38,044 nucleotides of DNA from CAZTAO01 sp964611645 (GCA_964611645.1 CAZTAO010000047.1:1-38044); one strand, 5' to 3'. Positions 17,559 to 25,690 are shown, counted from the stretch's first letter. The notes: generated from the letters alone by a model not told the origin. A program made the numbers and translations.

Positions 17559-18518
17559 TCATTTTCGTGTCCTAGAAAAGCCGAGGGCGGGGCAGTAGTA
17601 GACTCCAATGTTGTTGCCATTGCGGCGTTCGGTCGGCTTGAACAGGCTCGGCTCGCTTTCAGCCGTCATCCACATCGCGTTCGCGCCATTGCCGCACGGC
17701 GAGTTCAGAAGCTTGCACTTGTCGCTGCCGTTGCTTCCCGGGTTCCACCAGGCCATCGTTGTGGAGCCGCCGCCATCCATATTGATGCCGGTACAGGCTC
17801 CGAAATGCTTCAGCCAGGAGCCGACTTCCCGTGTGGTTGCGCCCTGGCTGGAGGGTCTGCGGCCGTCGATTGTCAGAAAGATAACGTAGCGCGAGTCGCG
17901 CGACAAGCCGATCCCGGTTCGTGGATGGAGGTCGGCTCCCTCGACAACGGGATTGCCATCTTTCAGGCAGAACCCGAACCCGCTTACCGCAGTCCGGATG
18001 TTGGCGACGTCATTGTCTACGGTAGTCTGGGCCATACTGACAGAGCCGTCCTTACTGACCATGAACGATGCCGTTCCGCCTCCCGGAGAGACCTTGACGC
18101 CCTCCGACACCGCCAGCCCCAGTAAGTTAGTAGAGGTCTCTTTGTCCCATGGCGCAGGCCACGGAGAGAACGCGTCCGCATTGATGGCGACCGCAAGCTT
18201 CCTGTCGGTATTTCGTGAGGTCCGAAGAAAATCCCTGGTGCTCTGGCGGGTGGTCTCGGTCTGGTTCTCCACCCACGGTTCCTGCCGGGGCGTGGTGTAG
18301 AACCTGAGGCCGGGGGTAGTGGTGTCAATCCGGAGGGCGTTGATCTTCATCGGCCTCGGACTGGACAGGATCAGGCTCGCGTGCTTGATCCCCGGATAGA
18401 GATCCCTGGCGGACGCCCAGTCGAAGTCAGCCTGCTGGCAAAGCCCCGCAGACTGCATCGCCATCGACATCACGAGGGTGCATAGGACCAGGACCACTCT
18501 TGTTCTTGAGCGTGTCAT
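17559..18518 (-). CDS. Secreted phosphodiester glycosidase, NAGPA/DUF2233 family
   Basis: The protein is about 319 aa. ATG 18518 gives a signal peptide ending AMQSAGLCQQA; GGGAGG lies 13 bases upstream, and a GTG one codon earlier (18521) is also possible. The open frame extends to 18599 without support. The domain matches the N-acetylglucosamine-1-phosphodiester alpha-N-acetylglucosaminidase fold (PF09992): AVAINADAFSPW near residue 110, YVIFLTIDGRRPSSQGAT near 211-227, and the hallmark NMDGGGSTTM at 246-255. Animal NAGPA uncovers mannose-6-phosphate by removing GlcNAc. Bacterial relatives act on phosphodiester-linked sugars of envelope polymers or glycans. It is the first gene of the minus-strand glycosidase cluster and diverges from the GH78 gene over about 150 bp. 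Confidence 0.85.
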   Translation of the reverse strand: MTRSRTRVVLVLCTLVMSMAMQSAGLCQQADFDWASARDLYPGIKHASLILSSPRPMKINALRIDTTTPGLRFYTTPRQEPWVENQTETTRQSTRDFLRTSRNTDRKLAVAINADAFSPWPAPWDKETSTNLLGLAVSEGVKVSPGGGTASFMVSKDGSVSMAQTTVDNDVANIRTAVSGFGFCLKDGNPVVEGADLHPRTGIGLSRDSRYVIFLTIDGRRPSSQGATTREVGSWLKHFGACTGINMDGGGSTTMAWWNPGSNGSDKCKLLNSPCGNGANAMWMTAESEPSLFKPTERRNGNNIGVYYCPALGFSRTRK

Positions 18519-18668
18519 CACGTTGACCGTTCCTCCCGGCTTATCCAATATGCTGCCAGAACCACGAGAGGCAGAACTACTCTTGCATAAGGATACCATA
18601 TTTGCGTCCGGGAAGCATTGGCGTTATCATTGCGTGGCGATCTAGAGCAATGAAAGGCAATAATACCA

Positions 18669-21041
18669 ATGTCAACGCAGACCCACGACCCTCATACCAG
18701 CAACAACTCCCACTTCACCCGCACCAACGCCAAATGGATATGGCCTGCCAGGCTGGCGGGCGAGGTCAACCAGTACGTGGATTTCCGGAAGGAGTTTGAG
18801 TTGGGTGAGGCCTCACCCGGCTCGACTCTGTTTATCAGCGTTGACAGCGAATACGCGGTTTGGGTGAACGGGGAACTGGCTGGCTTTGGACAATACCACG
18901 ACTACCCCGCCGACAAGACCTACGACACCCTTGACGTCTCTGGCCTCCTGAAGCCGGGGAAGAATGTGATCTGCGTTCTCGCCTACCACCAGGGCGAAGA
19001 TAGCTTCCAGTATGTCAAAGGCGACGCCGGGCTGATCTATGCTCTGGAGGTGGGGGGTAAGGCGTTTGTTAGCGGTGATGGGGTGATGTATCGCAACTCG
19101 CCGACCTACCGCAACGGACCCATGCCCAAGATCACATTCCAACTCGGATTTGTCTTTGAATACGATGCCGCAGGGGACGATGGCTGGCGGGATTTGGATT
19201 ACTTTGTGGGTTCCGACTGGTCTGCCATTGAGTCATCAGACCAACGTGACTCCTCCGCGAGGCTGGTCAATCGCCCGAGACCTATCGAGAAGCTGGAACT
19301 ATTGGATCGGGTGCAGGCTGTGATCGTATCGCAGGGAGTCTATTCCAGAGGCGATAGCGAGGGCAAGACTATCGCGGAGCAGATGCAGTCGGACTTCCTG
19401 TCGTTCAGAGCGGCGGAGCAGGTTTTCAACGGCCAGCCGAAGCCGACAATGCCCTGCGCGGAGCCGGTCACGCTGATGCCGCAGGACGTCTCGCACGATG
19501 GCGGAATCTACTTTGTAGTCGACCTCGGCAGGGAAGAGGCTGGGTTCATTGATCTGGACATTGAGGCGGAGGCTGGAACTGTGATCGATCTGGCTTGGGG
19601 GGAGCATCTGGACGACCTGCGGGTTCGGGCTTCCGTCGGCGGGCGTAACTATGCATTCAAGTACACCTGCCGCGCGGGCAGGCAGCAGTTCACCCACTAT
19701 TTCCAGAGAATCGCCGGGCGGTACCTGGAACTGCACATTTCCGGTATGGCCAGCCCGATGAAGCTCCGCTATGTCGGTCTCAGGCCCACTGAGTACCCGC
19801 TGGAACTCCGGGGCGAGTATGCTTCTCCGGACTCGCTCCAGAAGATGATCTGGGAGACCTCCATCCGGACGCTGCAACTCTGTATGCACGAGCATTACGA
19901 GGACTGCCCCTGGCGCGAACAGGCGCTTTATGCAATGGATTCCCGCAACCAGGCTCTGGCCGGCTACTATGGCTTCGGCGAATACCCGTTCCCGCAGGCG
20001 TCGTTCAAGCTCCTCGGCGACAGCCTCAAGGAAGATGGCTACCTGGAGCTTTGCGCGCCTTTGGAGTTCGACATAACCATCCCATCTTTCAGCATGGCAT
20101 GGATAATCGAGTCCGCCGAGCACTACCTATACAGCGGGAATGCCGACGCGGCAAAGCTGGCCTATGAGCGCGCGAAGAAGATGATGGATGTCTATATTGC
20201 TACGATGAAAAATGGCCTGCTTCCCTGCCCGACCGGCAAGCGCTATTGGCATTTCTACGACTGGGCGGACGGCGTCAACGGGGTCGATGAGAATGGCGGC
20301 GGATGGGAGACCGTGGAGCAGGAACGGTATGAGTCTCCGCTGATCCTGTTCTTCTGCCTGGCCCTGAAAGCTGCCGGGGAATTGGCGGTGGCTGCCGGAA
20401 AGAGTGAAGATGCGGCACGCCACCAGACCACGCTTGAAGATGTCAGAAAAGCATTCCACCCCGCGTTCTGGGATTCTGACCGCAAGGCTTACCTCACCCG
20501 CATCGGCGACGGCAAAAAGAAACACTTCGCCGAACTTCCACAGGCTCTCGCGATTCTGGCCGGAGTATGCCCGGACGGCGTCGCAGACGGTCTGCGGGAT
20601 ATGTTGGCGGACAGCGACAACGGCCTGGTCGAGACCACCCTGAGCCAGTCCATCTACAAGTTCGATGCCCTCCTGCAAGACCCGGCAAAGCACGCGCCGT
20701 GGGTGTTTGCCAAGATATCCAAAGACTGGGGCTATATGCTCAGAAACGGCGCAACCAGCTTCTGGGAGACCATCAAAGGCGGCGACGACTTCGGCAATGC
20801 CGGCAGCCTCTGCCACGGCTGGTCCGGCACCCCGGTCTACTTCTACGCCGTATACCTGCTGGGAATCAAACCCCTGGAACCCGGCTTCAAGACCTTCGCA
20901 TTGGAGCCCGTAACCCACGTAGTCCCCTGCGCTTCGGGTAAGGTTCCAACGCCCTACGGGCCGATCGAGGTGTCTTGGAGAATGGTGGATGGGAAGGTGG
21001 TTTGTGATTTGAAGCATCCGCGGGACTTGCGTCGCGGGTAG
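18669..21041 (+). CDS. GH78 alpha-L-rhamnosidase family protein
   Basis: The protein is 790 aa, ATG 18669, with only a weak ribosome site (AAAGG). It lacks a signal peptide and is probably cytosolic. The N-terminal about 110 residues form a jelly-roll with the typical line VDSEYAVWVNGELAGFGQY. A second beta domain follows (about 260-370). The (alpha/alpha)6 barrel starts near residue 390 and has the family motif YEDCPWREQALYAMDSRNQ (Asp412, Glu417), the acidic cluster that holds the catalytic residues of GH78. A small C-terminal beta domain ends the protein (KVPTPYGPIEVSW). It would release terminal alpha-L-rhamnose from oligosaccharides such as rhamnogalacturonan fragments or glycosides. It is transcribed away from the minus-strand cluster, so the two may share a regulated divergent promoter region. 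Confidence 0.85.
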   Translation: MSTQTHDPHTSNNSHFTRTNAKWIWPARLAGEVNQYVDFRKEFELGEASPGSTLFISVDSEYAVWVNGELAGFGQYHDYPADKTYDTLDVSGLLKPGKNVICVLAYHQGEDSFQYVKGDAGLIYALEVGGKAFVSGDGVMYRNSPTYRNGPMPKITFQLGFVFEYDAAGDDGWRDLDYFVGSDWSAIESSDQRDSSARLVNRPRPIEKLELLDRVQAVIVSQGVYSRGDSEGKTIAEQMQSDFLSFRAAEQVFNGQPKPTMPCAEPVTLMPQDVSHDGGIYFVVDLGREEAGFIDLDIEAEAGTVIDLAWGEHLDDLRVRASVGGRNYAFKYTCRAGRQQFTHYFQRIAGRYLELHISGMASPMKLRYVGLRPTEYPLELRGEYASPDSLQKMIWETSIRTLQLCMHEHYEDCPWREQALYAMDSRNQALAGYYGFGEYPFPQASFKLLGDSLKEDGYLELCAPLEFDITIPSFSMAWIIESAEHYLYSGNADAAKLAYERAKKMMDVYIATMKNGLLPCPTGKRYWHFYDWADGVNGVDENGGGWETVEQERYESPLILFFCLALKAAGELAVAAGKSEDAARHQTTLEDVRKAFHPAFWDSDRKAYLTRIGDGKKKHFAELPQALAILAGVCPDGVADGLRDMLADSDNGLVETTLSQSIYKFDALLQDPAKHAPWVFAKISKDWGYMLRNGATSFWETIKGGDDFGNAGSLCHGWSGTPVYFYAVYLLGIKPLEPGFKTFALEPVTHVVPCASGKVPTPYGPIEVSWRMVDGKVVCDLKHPRDLRRG

Positions 21042-21068
21042 CTTATGGCCTATGGCCAATGGCAGTTG

Positions 21069-21086
21069 GTTGAGCGTAGTCGAAAC
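21069..21086 (+). repeat. Single arm of the dispersed GTTGAGCG-type repeat
   Basis: GTTGAGCGTAGTCGAAAC matches the arm at 1152-1169 at 17 of 18 positions. It lies just after the GH78 stop codon, again in an intergenic position, and here no inverted partner is present. Confidence 0.7.
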
Positions 21087-21167
21087 CCGTGAGAATGGCC
21101 AGTTTCTTCGGCTGTAGTCAACTACGCACGCGCCTTACAAGTCTTCATAATCTCGCTGCCGAAGCCC

Positions 21168-21195
21168 CCGGACCTGCCTGACATAATGCGTCCGG
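21168..21195 (+). terminator. Weak hairpin after the GH78 gene
   Basis: CCGGAC (21168-21173) and GTCCGG (21190-21195) can pair across a 16-nt loop, followed on the plus strand by TTTCGCGTCTTTCC. The stem is short, so this is a weak terminator candidate between two convergent genes. Confidence 0.3.
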
Positions 21196-21215
21196 AGGTT
21201 TCGCGTCTTTCCTGT

Positions 21216-21851
21216 CTACGGCGCAGCGACTGGCTTCTCGTTTATCCTGTCGGCTACGCTCTGAGCCTCTTCCTTGGTCTTGAAGCCCGATATCTCCGCT
21301 GAACCGCCCGGGATTGCTTCATTTATCATAGGGGCAGTGAGCAGGCGGCCGTCACTGAAGACGGCGAGATAGTCGTCAACGTGCTGTCTTGTGAAGTCGT
21401 GAAACAACTGGGTACCGCGCTCGTTGAAGTTCATCACCACCACCGGCACGCCGTTGTGGGACGTGGACGCTTTCGCATTCGGTACGATGTCTGCGGCTGT
21501 GAGTATAGGAGGATTGCTCTCGCGGTTGACCACCTTGTCCAGCACCTTCTCGGGCTGCGTCAAGCTGTTGACCGTCGCGCCTTTGGGGTTCGTGAATATC
21601 CACGCTTCGCCGGGGTTGCGGGGAGAGTCCATCCGCCAGTCGGCGGTAGGGTTGTTTTTGTCTTGCACGTCGCGCAGGTAGTAGAACTCCAGGGCTTCAG
21701 ACCGCTTGGCGGATTCACTCGCACCCAATCCTGAATGCGTCGCCGCCATCGGTTCGACGGACTTGGCGGTGTTCCTCGAACAACTCGAGCACGCAAGCGC
21801 AACCATCAATCCGATGACTAACCTCAGTAACCCAATATTCTTGCATCGCAT
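21216..21851 (-). CDS. Orphan SecD P1-head-domain lipoprotein
   Basis: The protein is about 211 aa. ATG 21851 was chosen because AAGGAG lies nine bases upstream; an ATG at 21860 abuts that site. The N-terminus MRCKNIGLLRLVIGLMVALACSSC is a lipoprotein-type signal with Cys21 or Cys24 as the modified residue. The rest matches the SecDF P1 head subdomain: LTAADIVPNAKAS, GVPVVVMNFNERGTQLF, then LLTAPMINEAIPGGSAEISG and KEEAQSVADRIN. In SecD this domain sits outside the membrane and helps pull preproteins through the translocon. Here there are no SecD transmembrane helices, so the protein cannot itself be SecD. It may bind substrates or partners in the envelope. Confidence 0.85.
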   Translation of the reverse strand: MRCKNIGLLRLVIGLMVALACSSCSRNTAKSVEPMAATHSGLGASESAKRSEALEFYYLRDVQDKNNPTADWRMDSPRNPGEAWIFTNPKGATVNSLTQPEKVLDKVVNRESNPPILTAADIVPNAKASTSHNGVPVVVMNFNERGTQLFHDFTRQHVDDYLAVFSDGRLLTAPMINEAIPGGSAEISGFKTKEEAQSVADRINEKPVAAP

Positions 21852-21909
21852 ATTGGTCATCTCCTTGTAAACGTGAATCAGCAGCTAATGTGTTCGTAGC
21901 TTACTCGCC

Positions 21910-21939
21910 ATGTTAGTCCCGGCAGAACGGGGATGTCAA
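21910..21939 (-). promoter_or_regulatory. Sigma-70-type promoter of the SecD-domain lipoprotein gene
   Basis: On the minus strand a perfect -35 box TTGACA (21939-21934) is followed after 18 nt by TAACAT (21915-21910), about 58 nt before the chosen start codon. Confidence 0.55.
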
Positions 21940-21992
21940 TGCTCTGGTGTTTCTGGAGTGAGCCGCAGCGGAAGTCCCGAAACGGAGCGTGT

Positions 21993-22562
21993 CTATCGGG
22001 GAGGAAGAAACGGAGTGTGCTCCAGGATGCCATCCCGCCAGGCGAATGTGCCATCTACGTAAAGGACCCAGTGCTTGCCGTTGTGGCCGGGTCCGTGTTC
22101 TTCCAGCAGCACTGTCTTGGCTGGGAGCTTGTCCAACACTGCCTCGCCGATGGCTGCGGGCAACTCGTAGTTGGTGATAGTCTGGTATCGCTTGCGCAGG
22201 AGGAGAAGTACCTGCTTGAGGGAGTATGTCGCCGGGTAGGTCAGTGACTCCCCCGTAGCGTTGCCGTAGTCACGCATGGCGGTCTTGTCGTTCTGGCAAT
22301 AGAGAACGGCCAGCGACTGAACGTAACCTTCGTACTGAAGCGGCCATTCCTGGCCCACAGCCGTCGGCAACCTGCCCCCGTGACTTTGAGCGTAGCCCAC
22401 CAGTTCCGCGCGCGCAAGGCTCATGTTTGCCTTGCAGGTCTCCGCGCTGTGATGAGCGGAGCGCTGACGGCCAACTACCACCGCCAGACCCAGAATTGCC
22501 AAGACGAACAGAGCCGCTATCCCCCAACGAATCCGCCAAATCGACTGCGCAATGCGATTCAC
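21993..22562 (-). CDS. Single-TM protein with an H-X9-DG (DUF1559-like) C-terminus
   Basis: The protein is 189 aa from GTG 22562; the ribosome site is unclear, with GGAGAA about 15 bases upstream and GGGGAAG too close. One transmembrane helix (about 14-31, IAALFVLAILGLAVVVG) is followed by a soluble domain. In the soluble domain AETCKANMSLARAELVGYAQSHGGRLP resembles the helical spine of pseudopilin-like proteins. The motif H-x9-D-G is present as His160 to Asp170-Gly171 in GHNGKHWVLYVDGTF. This motif defines the 'prepilin-type processing-associated H-X9-DG' proteins of Planctomycetota, Verrucomicrobiota and Armatimonadota, but here the prepilin N-terminus (G-F-T-L-I/V-E) is missing. It may be a derived, non-processed family member. 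It lies 142 nt upstream of the SecD-domain lipoprotein gene on the same strand. Confidence 0.65.
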   Translation of the reverse strand: MNRIAQSIWRIRWGIAALFVLAILGLAVVVGRQRSAHHSAETCKANMSLARAELVGYAQSHGGRLPTAVGQEWPLQYEGYVQSLAVLYCQNDKTAMRDYGNATGESLTYPATYSLKQVLLLLRKRYQTITNYELPAAIGEAVLDKLPAKTVLLEEHGPGHNGKHWVLYVDGTFAWRDGILEHTPFLPPR

Positions 22563-22571
22563 AGCTTCCCC

Positions 22572-22655
22572 GCCGATTCTCCAGCGTTCAGTATCTTACG
22601 ACCGCGCTATGCTGCTCAGATCTTGCTGCCGATTCTCCAGCGTTCGGCATCTTAC
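22572..22655. repeat. Two 28-bp direct repeats before the H-X9-DG gene
   Basis: Segments 22572-22599 and 22628-22655 agree at 26 of 28 positions. Both begin GCCGATTCTCCAGCGTTC and end ATCTTAC. They are spaced 56 bp start to start, between the stop of the MttB-family gene and the start of the H-X9-DG gene. They could be tandem regulatory sites or the trace of a local duplication. Confidence 0.7.
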
Positions 22656-22664
22656 AAATGCATT

Positions 22665-24176
22665 CTACGAATGCCCACATAGTCCCGTTACATAATGCTT
22701 TAGTTCATCCAGTCTATCCTGTGGGACTGGTGGCGTATGCGTGTCCAGGATCTCCTGAGCGCGCGCCTTGGCCTTGGCGTAGAAGCCCTTGCCTTGACCA
22801 GGGCCGCTCCAGTCAAATAGGTCTGGCTCAAAGAACTCACCGGATCGGCATTGCGCAGCCGTATACTCGTCTGTGAGGAAGTCGCCACCCGGCTGCACCC
22901 GTGTTATGGACTCCACGGCTTCTTCGAGTCCCTCAAATCCAATTCCTTCGCGCAGTCGCTCAGCCAGCCTGATCATTTCGCAGTCCATCAGGATCTGCTC
23001 TGCGGATGTGCCGCAGGCATTGGAGTTGGAACCTATGCCGGTAATGATATTCGCTGGTCCCAGCACTGCGGGCATGATCTGGCCCATCGATTCAGCGCCG
23101 TTCTGAACGTCGAAACGGCTCACTTCCGTGGAAGAGCCCGCAGTGCCGGAGGGCATCTTGTAGAACTTGCCCAGTTGCGCGGCAGCCAGTCCCAGGAGGA
23201 GTTTCTCCGGTGAACTGAGCCGAGGCGTGGCTGTAGCCATATCGGCAGACATTGCTACCGTGTGGTATACAACAGGGTGGCCGGGCTGAAGTGTCTGAAT
23301 AAGGGTTATCAGGGCGAGGTTCTCGGCGTTTAGCTGCACGAGAGTCCCAGCCACCGAGAGAGGGCTTGTCATCCCGCACATAGGGCAAGGCAGGCAGATA
23401 ATGGGGGCGCCGTGACCCAGTGAAACATCGAGAATGTCCAGGCAGTCGGCGTGCAGCACAAGCGGCGATGACGGCGAGATAAGGACCGAGATGATCGGAG
23501 TGGTGCGGACGGATTCGGGCGACATTATCTCCGCCATCTCCATCCACACCTGCGTGTCTTCTTTGTTGCATGGTCCGCAGATCACGTGTTTTGTGCAATT
23601 GGCGAAATACTGTTCATTGCTCGCAGCCACCGAGAGGTTGGCTGGCATGCCCTCGTAAGCCTGGTCCATCTTGTACGGCATCGTGACGATGCCCAGCGCA
23701 TCGATGATCTTGGCGTTTTGCGCGCAGTCGTGCAGCGTTGGGGGACGGTTCATGCCGGACTCGGTGTTCATCCCCGGGTCCACCAGGCACGTGCTGTACT
23801 GACGGCTGTTCGCGCCGACGAGATGCCTCTGTCTATCAACAGACCATATATGGAATTCCGTCGGACACTTCGACAGCGATTCCTCTATTAAGGTTGCAGG
23901 CAAGCAAATACGATTGTCGCTCTTGCCTCGGCTCGCGCCCACCGCCAGCAGCCTTTCGGCGATCTCCGCCTTGCCGATATCCAGACCGGTCTCAGCAAGC
24001 AAAAGACACGATTGCTCGTGAACTCGCTGGATTTCGCTGTCACTCAGCACACACAACTGCAATGAACTCACCGTATGCTCCTTCAGGCGCCCGGAACAGA
24101 CACGATATGGCCGGGGAAACACCAGCGTCTCGGTCTTGTTCGAGCGCTCCGTCGTTATCGTACAACAGTTCGCCAT
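22665..24176 (-). CDS. MttB-family (trimethylamine methyltransferase-like) corrinoid methyltransferase, non-pyrrolysine
   Basis: The protein is about 503 aa. ATG 24176 follows GGAAGGAAAGG; the frame is also open from a TTG at 24200. The order of segments fits the MttB superfamily (PF06253): an N-terminal helix with IQRVHEQSCLLLAETGLDIG, central barrel strands (PIICLPCPMCGMTSPLSVAGTL), and the C-terminal segments AAQLGKFYKMPSG and GIGSNSNACGTSAEQILMDCEM. True MttB carries pyrrolysine at an in-frame amber codon. This frame has no in-frame TAG, so it belongs to the larger non-Pyl group, which demethylates quaternary amines such as glycine betaine or carnitine-like compounds onto a corrinoid protein. 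No corrinoid protein or methyltransferase partner is nearby, so the substrate is open. It diverges from the Gfo/Idh gene across a 95-bp shared region. Confidence 0.85.
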   Translation of the reverse strand: MANCCTITTERSNKTETLVFPRPYRVCSGRLKEHTVSSLQLCVLSDSEIQRVHEQSCLLLAETGLDIGKAEIAERLLAVGASRGKSDNRICLPATLIEESLSKCPTEFHIWSVDRQRHLVGANSRQYSTCLVDPGMNTESGMNRPPTLHDCAQNAKIIDALGIVTMPYKMDQAYEGMPANLSVAASNEQYFANCTKHVICGPCNKEDTQVWMEMAEIMSPESVRTTPIISVLISPSSPLVLHADCLDILDVSLGHGAPIICLPCPMCGMTSPLSVAGTLVQLNAENLALITLIQTLQPGHPVVYHTVAMSADMATATPRLSSPEKLLLGLAAAQLGKFYKMPSGTAGSSTEVSRFDVQNGAESMGQIMPAVLGPANIITGIGSNSNACGTSAEQILMDCEMIRLAERLREGIGFEGLEEAVESITRVQPGGDFLTDEYTAAQCRSGEFFEPDLFDWSGPGQGKGFYAKAKARAQEILDTHTPPVPQDRLDELKHYVTGLCGHS

Positions 24177-24207
24177 AGGGTGCTGCCTTTCCTTCCGCAA
24201 CCGAAAC

Positions 24208-24241
24208 GTGACCGCTCCCTCCGAAACCTCTATAATATTAT
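24208..24241 (+). promoter_or_regulatory. Divergent promoter region with a palindromic -10
   Basis: On the plus strand GTGACC (24208-24213), a 17-nt spacer and a perfect TATAAT (24231-24236) precede the Gfo/Idh gene, with AAGGGGA as its ribosome site. The core ATAATATTAT (24232-24241) is a perfect palindrome, so the minus strand reads GATAAT at the same place and can serve as -10 for the MttB-family gene. Confidence 0.6.
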
Positions 24242-24271
24242 CCAGTCACAAATAGAAGGGGATTACGCGCA

Positions 24272-25531
24272 ATGAGCAATCGGAAGGTCAGGGTTGGGGT
24301 ATTTGGTCTTACTCGCGGGCATGTCATGGTCGAAGTTATGTCCAGGCATCCGGATGCGGAAGTGGTGGCGGTGTGCGACGGAGACCCGATGTACGTCAAG
24401 TATGGCACCGAACTTGCCTTGCGGGAAGGCAGCACGAATGTCACCGGGTATGACAACTTCGACAAGTTCTTCGAACACGATATGGACGCTGTTGTGCTGG
24501 CCAACTCAGCCACTGCCCACGCCCCGTTTGCGATCCGACTGCTCAATTCCGGTCGGCACGTCACAAGTGAGGTAGTCGCTTGCCAGACCATGGCGGAGGC
24601 CGTGGCGCTGACGGAGGCGGTGGAGAATAGCGGCAAGGTCTACACATTCATGGAGAACTTCTGCTATTTCAAAGGCACCTTTGAGATGCAGCGGCGATAC
24701 AAGATGGGCGATATCGGCGAGTTTCTGCACGGCGAGGGCGAGTATATCCACGACTCCGAAGGCATCTGGCCGCTGATCGTTCACGGGCGGAGAAACCACT
24801 GGATGAACTGGGTGCCGTCAACATTCTATTGCACTCACTCCGTCGGACCAATTATGAGCATTACGGGCACCCGGCCGGTTCGCGTGACTGCCTACGAGAC
24901 TCCCAACGTCAACAAACGTTGCTACGGGGCATTCTCCGGGGACGGCGCGGTGCTGCTGTGCCAGATGAGCAATGGGGCAACCGCCAAGTTCCTCCCATAC
25001 TCCAGCTTCAAGCGCAAGCCGGACCTCAACTGGTACGCGGTTTACGGCACCAAAGGCATGATGGAGACCGAGCGCTGGGGCCACACAGTTAACCGGGTCA
25101 GCGTGTTCGTGGAAGGCAATAAGGGCCCGGAGGTGTATGATCCGGCGTTCCCGTTTGAGACCGAAGCCTCCCGAAAGCAGCTTGAGGACCACGAGGGCGC
25201 GGATTTCTACACCATGCACTTCTTCCTGGACGCCATATTGGACAGGCCGGGCAAAGAGTTTGCGGTGGATGTGTATCAGGGTCTAGACATGACATTCCCG
25301 GGCCTGTTGGGGTTCCGCTCACTGACGCAGGGCAATGCCCCCATTGACATCCCCGACTTCCGAGACCCCGCCGCCAGGGAACCGTTCCGAAACGACCACT
25401 GGACGGTCGATCCCAACATGGCAGGCCCCGGTCAGCCGGAGAGCAGCAGCTCCTGGGGGCCAGTGGATATCCCGGATTCAACTTATGAGCGGCAGATAGA
25501 ACTGGAAAAGACCGCCAAGTGGGACGACTGA
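24272..25531 (+). CDS. Gfo/Idh/MocA-family oxidoreductase-like protein
   Basis: The protein is 419 aa, ATG 24272, after a GAAGGGGA ribosome site. The N-terminal Rossmann fold has the dinucleotide loop VGVFGLTRG (residues 8-16) and an acidic strand end CDGD (35-38). The C-terminal alpha/beta domain begins near residue 125 (MENFCYFKGTFEMQR). In the classic family an E-K-P motif supplies the catalytic Lys; here the site reads SEVVA (Glu100-Val101-Val102), so that Lys is absent. Related proteins with E-V-P at this place form their own large group. NAD(P)-dependent oxidation, or another NAD-using reaction on a sugar or cyclitol, is the family expectation, but the missing Lys makes classic dehydrogenase activity uncertain. 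A GC-rich hairpin follows the stop. Confidence 0.85.
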   Translation: MSNRKVRVGVFGLTRGHVMVEVMSRHPDAEVVAVCDGDPMYVKYGTELALREGSTNVTGYDNFDKFFEHDMDAVVLANSATAHAPFAIRLLNSGRHVTSEVVACQTMAEAVALTEAVENSGKVYTFMENFCYFKGTFEMQRRYKMGDIGEFLHGEGEYIHDSEGIWPLIVHGRRNHWMNWVPSTFYCTHSVGPIMSITGTRPVRVTAYETPNVNKRCYGAFSGDGAVLLCQMSNGATAKFLPYSSFKRKPDLNWYAVYGTKGMMETERWGHTVNRVSVFVEGNKGPEVYDPAFPFETEASRKQLEDHEGADFYTMHFFLDAILDRPGKEFAVDVYQGLDMTFPGLLGFRSLTQGNAPIDIPDFRDPAAREPFRNDHWTVDPNMAGPGQPESSSSWGPVDIPDSTYERQIELEKTAKWDD

Positions 25532-25570
25532 GGCGCGAAGGAACGAAAAGAAATCACAGACGAATACGAG

Positions 25571-25599
25571 AGCGGCGGGGATGCGCTTCCCCCGCCGCT
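25571..25599 (+). terminator. Hairpin terminator candidate after the Gfo/Idh gene
   Basis: AGCGGCGGGG (25571-25580) and CCCCGCCGCT (25590-25599) form a perfect 10-bp stem with a 9-nt loop, 40 nt beyond the stop. The following sequence (GTATCGATTTGG) has only a weak T-run. Confidence 0.55.
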
Positions 25600-25690
25600 G
25601 TATCGATTTGGTCGCGGCCCGGTTTGACTCCCAGTTCCGATTCCGGTAGCATAACGGCAGGTTCTATGATGTGGTTCAGGAGTGGACGCT

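Noticed and set aside
19299..20123. Minus-strand open frame of 274 codons inside the GH78 gene
   Set aside because: It is fully contained in the GH78 catalytic region and lacks a ribosome site or recognisable motif.
22665..24176. Possible pyrrolysine (amber) codon in the MttB-family gene
   Set aside because: The frame is open throughout without an internal TAG, so it is a non-Pyl homolog.
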